Assembly (NCBI RefSeq): GCF_002858935.1
Contig: NZ_PJRT01000005.1
Location: 682,001-746,000, forward strand
Direction: 5' to 3'
From: Pantoea endophytica
GTDB lineage: Bacteria; Pseudomonadota; Gammaproteobacteria; Enterobacterales; Enterobacteriaceae
Length of the DNA: 64,000 nt
How positions within the stretch are numbered: position 1 is the first letter of the stretch; every line of letters begins with the position of its first letter. This document shows, piece after piece, positions 60,520-64,000 of the stretch. The notes under the pieces are model-generated. The model saw only the letters and a list, made by a program, of their open reading frames with translations. It made no database searches and had not been told where the DNA came from. The translations under genes were made by a program, and so were the position numbers.

Positions 60520-62286
60520 ATGGAAAGTACCAAAAGCAGTGCCCCCTCAAGTAAATGGACTGACGGCTTCGAACATGCGGTCGTACATATTGCTGTAGTA
60601 GTACCTCCAAAATCTACATCTGAGCAGTTACCTCTACGCTTACTGTTCGCATCGGTCTGGTTGCTTGCATCAGGAAGGCAAGCAACTTCAAGACCTCTTA
60701 AGCCTTACATTAAAAGATTTAATAAAGATGGCGCTATTGCGGTAGACCGTATAGTAATGACAGTCGATGAAGCCATCCAATGGTATCGAACTTCATCGGA
60801 AGAACTTCATACACCAGTCCCCCTTGACGGGTTCCGTTCGGCTTCTGATGGCAAGCCCCTTTCAGCTTGCAGACTAAGTGACTTTCCAAGTTGGCCTGTA
60901 TTGGGCGTCCCTATGGAAAGCGAAGATATTGCGCAAAAGTCTGAGCGTTCAACAATCCCGTTCCGCAACCTTGGCATTATCAGGTATTCGCGTCGAATTT
61001 CAGAAAGTCAGGGATGGCCGAGCTTTCTTGACACAGCTGGAAGAAGCAAGCAGTGCGAGGAAGCTTTACAATTCCTGGAACATCACATGCATGTCGATTT
61101 TAGGGAATATCCTGAATATTTGGGTGGGATGGTACTTGCTGTTCCCGATTGCGACGTTCATTCCGTCCGACAGTTCGTTGATCCAAAGGAAGACGGTTCC
61201 GAATCATTGTACTTCCATGTTAAGCCGCACCCAAGCCGTAAACTCCAAGGTTTGAGCTTGACCGTAATGGAGGGACAACAAGGAATGCTCACCTCCTTCG
61301 ATAAAATTCCAGTACCTGAAGATGGTTTGGTAGTGATTGAAAGGCCCTCTCCTATCCACAGCTCCGGTCTTGTCCTCACCCACATAGAACGCGGGGTATT
61401 GCTTCAAACACCTATTCGAACGTTCCTTCGTCAAATGAATATGAGGACTGAGGTTATCGAGCGGCGCGTCAAAATTTCTGCCCCAGAGACAGATAAAAAG
61501 AAGAGCCCAGTTACTGAGTACTTCAGTGATAAAAAAACTTTAGCGTCTTCACAGACATTTGGTGACGCACCGAACGCAACTGATGCCTTCAAGCGTCTGC
61601 TAGATGCTAAAAACGAGCGACTCCTTAATTACAGCGCCAAACTATATGATCAGAAGTGGTTTACAGCTGACCAGCGCAAAGAAGCTTTAAAACACATTAG
61701 GGATAAGCTGAAGCAAGCTAATTTAAGCATCTTCATCGCTGATCCCTATTTCAGCGCTAACCAAATTTCCCAGTATCTATTTGCTATTGAGCGAGACGAT
61801 GTAAAGATACAAATCCTTACCTCAAGCAGTGCTTTCAAAAAGATTAAAGTATCGGAAGCTGGCCCCGAATCCGATAATGAGGCACCGCTTGATACACACC
61901 AGGCATTGCTGAGAAACTTGGCCACCTTCCAAGCTAGTCACAGAAACAGCATTCAAATCAAAGTCGCCAATACGGAAAATAGTCTTTTTCATGATCGATT
62001 CATCGCAGTCGATAACCGTGTATGGATGATAGGCAGTTCTCTAAACTCAATCGGTATAAGGCCAACGCTGGCCATGCGTATTCCCCATGGTGAAAAAATC
62101 CTCACCCACCTTATAGACTTATATAATAATGCAGTGCCTTTGAAAGACTTCAAAATCCCCAAAGGGGAGCTCAAGAAATCATGCGCACATTGCGGTCGTG
62201 CCATGGTGGACGAGAAAGAAGCTCAGATATTACAGGGCGCTAAGACCCATGGTGCACAGGGAACGCAGGACGTTGATAATGATTAA
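60520..62286 (+). CDS. Phospholipase-D-like protein with N-terminal domain resembling VPA1262; first gene of a candidate defence operon
   Basis: 588 residues. N-terminal 300 residues (FEHAVVHIAVVVPPKSTSEQLPLRLLFASVWLLASGRQ..., WPVLGVPMESEDIAQ) resemble what I recall as the VPA1262-type N-terminal domain. Residues about 370-550 form a PLD-like domain: IFIADPYFSANQISQYLFAIERDDVKIQILTSS and, at residue 491, HDRFIAVDNRVWMIGSSLNSIG, an HxR-x4-D variant of the HxK-x4-D motif. The C-terminus has SCAHCGRAM. It overlaps the next gene by 8 bp. The start lacks a strong ribosome binding site. Confidence 0.7.
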   Translation: MESTKSSAPSSKWTDGFEHAVVHIAVVVPPKSTSEQLPLRLLFASVWLLASGRQATSRPLKPYIKRFNKDGAIAVDRIVMTVDEAIQWYRTSSEELHTPVPLDGFRSASDGKPLSACRLSDFPSWPVLGVPMESEDIAQKSERSTIPFRNLGIIRYSRRISESQGWPSFLDTAGRSKQCEEALQFLEHHMHVDFREYPEYLGGMVLAVPDCDVHSVRQFVDPKEDGSESLYFHVKPHPSRKLQGLSLTVMEGQQGMLTSFDKIPVPEDGLVVIERPSPIHSSGLVLTHIERGVLLQTPIRTFLRQMNMRTEVIERRVKISAPETDKKKSPVTEYFSDKKTLASSQTFGDAPNATDAFKRLLDAKNERLLNYSAKLYDQKWFTADQRKEALKHIRDKLKQANLSIFIADPYFSANQISQYLFAIERDDVKIQILTSSSAFKKIKVSEAGPESDNEAPLDTHQALLRNLATFQASHRNSIQIKVANTENSLFHDRFIAVDNRVWMIGSSLNSIGIRPTLAMRIPHGEKILTHLIDLYNNAVPLKDFKIPKGELKKSCAHCGRAMVDEKEAQILQGAKTHGAQGTQDVDND

Positions 62287-62923
62287 ATTATCATCCCAGA
62301 TCGATGTCAGTACAACTGAGCAGATTGTAGAGACAAGCTTCATCCCGAAATTACTCATACCTTGCGAGGCACCCTACAGGGATGAATCCCGTCATCATTT
62401 TCCCTCTTTAGTTGCAATCAAAGCCCGTCAAGATGCTCCGAATGTAAGATTAGTAGAGGAATTTGAAGAGGCAATTAGTACTGCGCAAGCGGTATGGATA
62501 ATTGACAAGCATTTATTTTGTGAAGATGGTCAGGAACCCGACCATAGTTTTCGAATTAAGAAAGTTGTGAATTGGTTTTGCACAGACCATCTGCAGACAT
62601 TAAAGATTTTAACTGGTTATCACGATTCCAGAAAAATAATCGTGGAGGCTTTCGAGGAGTTAAAACTGTTCGTAACAGAAAATCGTGACAAACTCGCCCC
62701 GCCCATAACAATTGAGCTCTCATTTACCCTTAGTAACGCCAACTGTATTCATGATCGATTTGCAATCATCGATAACGAATTATGGCATTTTGGCGCTACG
62801 GTAGGTGGGTTTCATCGTGACGTTAATGCCGTTAGCAGAGGCTGGAATGCTGACACTCATGATGCAGTGCAGTTTTTTGATACAGTTTGGATGATGGCCA
62901 ACGCTAACGGAAAAAAATACTAA
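62279..62923 (+). CDS. Second phospholipase-D-like protein, operon with 60520
   Basis: 214 residues from MIKLSSQIDVSTTEQIVETSFIPKLL (ATG 62279, overlapping the upstream stop by 8 bp). Near residue 158 is HDRFAIIDNELWHFGATVGG, the same HxR-x4-D variant seen in the first protein. The preceding sequence AQAVWIIDKHLFCEDG... HLQTLKILTGYHDSRK fits the first half of a PLD-like fold. PLD proteins often need two catalytic motifs, so the two may work as a dimer. It overlaps the next gene by one base (TAATG). Confidence 0.68.
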   Translation: MIKLSSQIDVSTTEQIVETSFIPKLLIPCEAPYRDESRHHFPSLVAIKARQDAPNVRLVEEFEEAISTAQAVWIIDKHLFCEDGQEPDHSFRIKKVVNWFCTDHLQTLKILTGYHDSRKIIVEAFEELKLFVTENRDKLAPPITIELSFTLSNANCIHDRFAIIDNELWHFGATVGGFHRDVNAVSRGWNADTHDAVQFFDTVWMMANANGKKY

Positions 62924-64000
62924 TGACCAAAGAATGGCAATTACAGCCCACTGATGAATCTGAAAGGCAGAAACAGTACGCAATCGTCGAGTCTTTGATT
63001 GAAGACTTTGCAGAAGGTAGTTACGCACCTCCGGATGTCTTGGTCACGGCTGTGACGCAATATTTCTGCGTTCAGGATGATGCCAAAAATGCTCTTAAGA
63101 GGTTTACTACCCAATTGTGTGGTGTCCACGTGGACTTCGATGCGTCGGACCATCCGAAAATTCAGACGGCTTTAGTGATCGGGATTGTAACGGCATGGGC
63201 CTCCTCAGAAACCAAAAACCGGTATGCAGCCTTTAGGGCTCTCGTCCGAAACTCATGGTGGATTGAGCAATTGTGGACGAAGGTGGCAATCGTTGTAGCT
63301 CTAAAAAATTCTTCTTTCAAAGAAACCCTCTTAAATTTAGCCGAAGAACACTTCGTCGATGCTGAAAAAAAACTTCTTCATGAAGACTGTTGTGATCCTT
63401 CCCATCAAATCACCCTTAAGGAAATTTGGGACGGACATTACTTGGACAACCGGTTAGATGATTCCAGTTGGCCATGGATTGAATTACTAACGAAGCTTGA
63501 TTCTAACAAATTATTAATATGGATGAATTCAACAAAAAGCCTAGCCTTAATCAATCGAGTTCTTGAAAGCCCGGAATTTTACCGTAACTACGATCTATGG
63601 GAGCATTTCACACTCGGTTCTTCGCTGAGTTTTCAAAGCGATGGCTCATGGAATGGTGCCCTACTACTTCCCAGTTTACTTCGGCACGGAAGTGAGAAAA
63701 TTTTACAATTAGCCAATGGCAGAGAGAATAATTCGTCTAAGTTAGAGCAGCACGTCAGTTCAATGCTTGCTTGTTTCGTAGTTACTGTCGCTGAAAGATC
63801 CGATTTCGAGGGGCTGTTTAAGCGTTGGGGTACATGGCTCACTCGCCAGCATCTTAACTTTCCTGATAACAAATCGCATCAGATGCGGCCACTAAGCAAC
63901 CAAGATATATTATTGGCATTAGCTGAGAAAGTGCCATTGCCTTATTCCCCAATCATTTCTGAAGAATTTAATTTTTCATGTGAGTCATGGTTTTATCAAT
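62923..64000 (+). CDS. Unknown protein, third gene of the operon, 3' end outside window
   Basis: Open frame from ATG 62923 for 359 codons to the right edge without a stop. It starts MTKEWQLQPTDESERQKQYAIVESLIEDFAEGSYAPPDVLVTAVTQYF. Helical throughout, with WPWIELLTKLDSNKLLIWMNSTKSLALINRVLESPEFY and no nucleotide-binding motif in the visible part. The TAATG overlap shows translational coupling. Not recognised. The rest of the gene, and any further genes, lie beyond 64000. Confidence 0.7.
   Translation, partial: MTKEWQLQPTDESERQKQYAIVESLIEDFAEGSYAPPDVLVTAVTQYFCVQDDAKNALKRFTTQLCGVHVDFDASDHPKIQTALVIGIVTAWASSETKNRYAAFRALVRNSWWIEQLWTKVAIVVALKNSSFKETLLNLAEEHFVDAEKKLLHEDCCDPSHQITLKEIWDGHYLDNRLDDSSWPWIELLTKLDSNKLLIWMNSTKSLALINRVLESPEFYRNYDLWEHFTLGSSLSFQSDGSWNGALLLPSLLRHGSEKILQLANGRENNSSKLEQHVSSMLACFVVTVAERSDFEGLFKRWGTWLTRQHLNFPDNKSHQMRPLSNQDILLALAEKVPLPYSPIISEEFNFSCESWFYQ

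Noticed and set aside
63633..63872. 79-codon leftward frame
   Set aside because: Antisense to the open third gene of the PLD operon.
1..64000. CRISPR array, tRNA or rRNA genes
   Set aside because: No regularly spaced direct repeats and no cloverleaf with a convincing T-loop or anticodon arm were seen on reading both strands.

Overview
The window looks like a chromosomal segment of a member of the Enterobacterales, most like the Pantoea/Erwinia group (an inference from gene content and style, not a database result). It carries a mosaic contractile-tailed prophage and then an A+T-richer accessory island that is still open at the right edge.

Core-like left flank (1-8.3 kb): a beta-glucoside-type PTS permease that runs off the left edge, its RpiR/SIS regulator with two matching 19-bp palindromes, a glutathione peroxidase, a drug-efflux MFS protein, an exported alpha/beta hydrolase divergent from a LysR regulator, and a GT4 glycosyltransferase bracketed by imperfect repeats.

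Prophage (about 8.7-41 kb): a large serine recombinase marks the left end. Next come two Ail/Lom outer-membrane proteins, the second frameshifted in an A7 tract. A leftward late operon follows. In transcription order it is Q antiterminator, PR'-like promoter and tR'-like terminator, holin, SAR endolysin, Rz/Rz1, an orphan nuclease-colicin immunity protein, small and large terminase, portal, scaffold, coat, neck proteins, sheath, tube, a -1 frameshifted tail chaperone, tape measure, Mu-like baseplate, tail fibre and fibre-assembly protein. The small terminase carries an in-frame amber codon and no repressor or replication genes are visible, so the element is probably defective or has lost its early region. 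Rightward 'moron' genes interrupt the late operon: EcsC-like, a PD-(D/E)XK-like protein, a Cys-rich 47-mer and several unknowns. A DsbA-like exported protein sits among the tail genes.

Transition (41-47 kb): a LuxR-type regulator, small exported or membrane proteins, a 14-TM-type MFS exporter, and a LexA-boxed operon of a small protein with UmuD and UmuC.

Accessory island (47-64 kb): scattered single genes with long non-coding gaps. They include a YfjP/YeeP-type GTPase, two PD-(D/E)XK-like nucleases (one with a topoisomerase-type zinc finger), a DUF6434-like protein, immunity-like and SUFU-like proteins, a GFA protein, a HEAT-repeat-like protein, a 159-bp MITE, and remnants of IS3, IS110 and plasmid DNA. 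At the right edge a tightly overlapping operon encodes two different phospholipase-D-like (HxR-x4-D) proteins and a third protein of unknown type cut by the window end. This is the best candidate for an undescribed, probably anti-phage, system.
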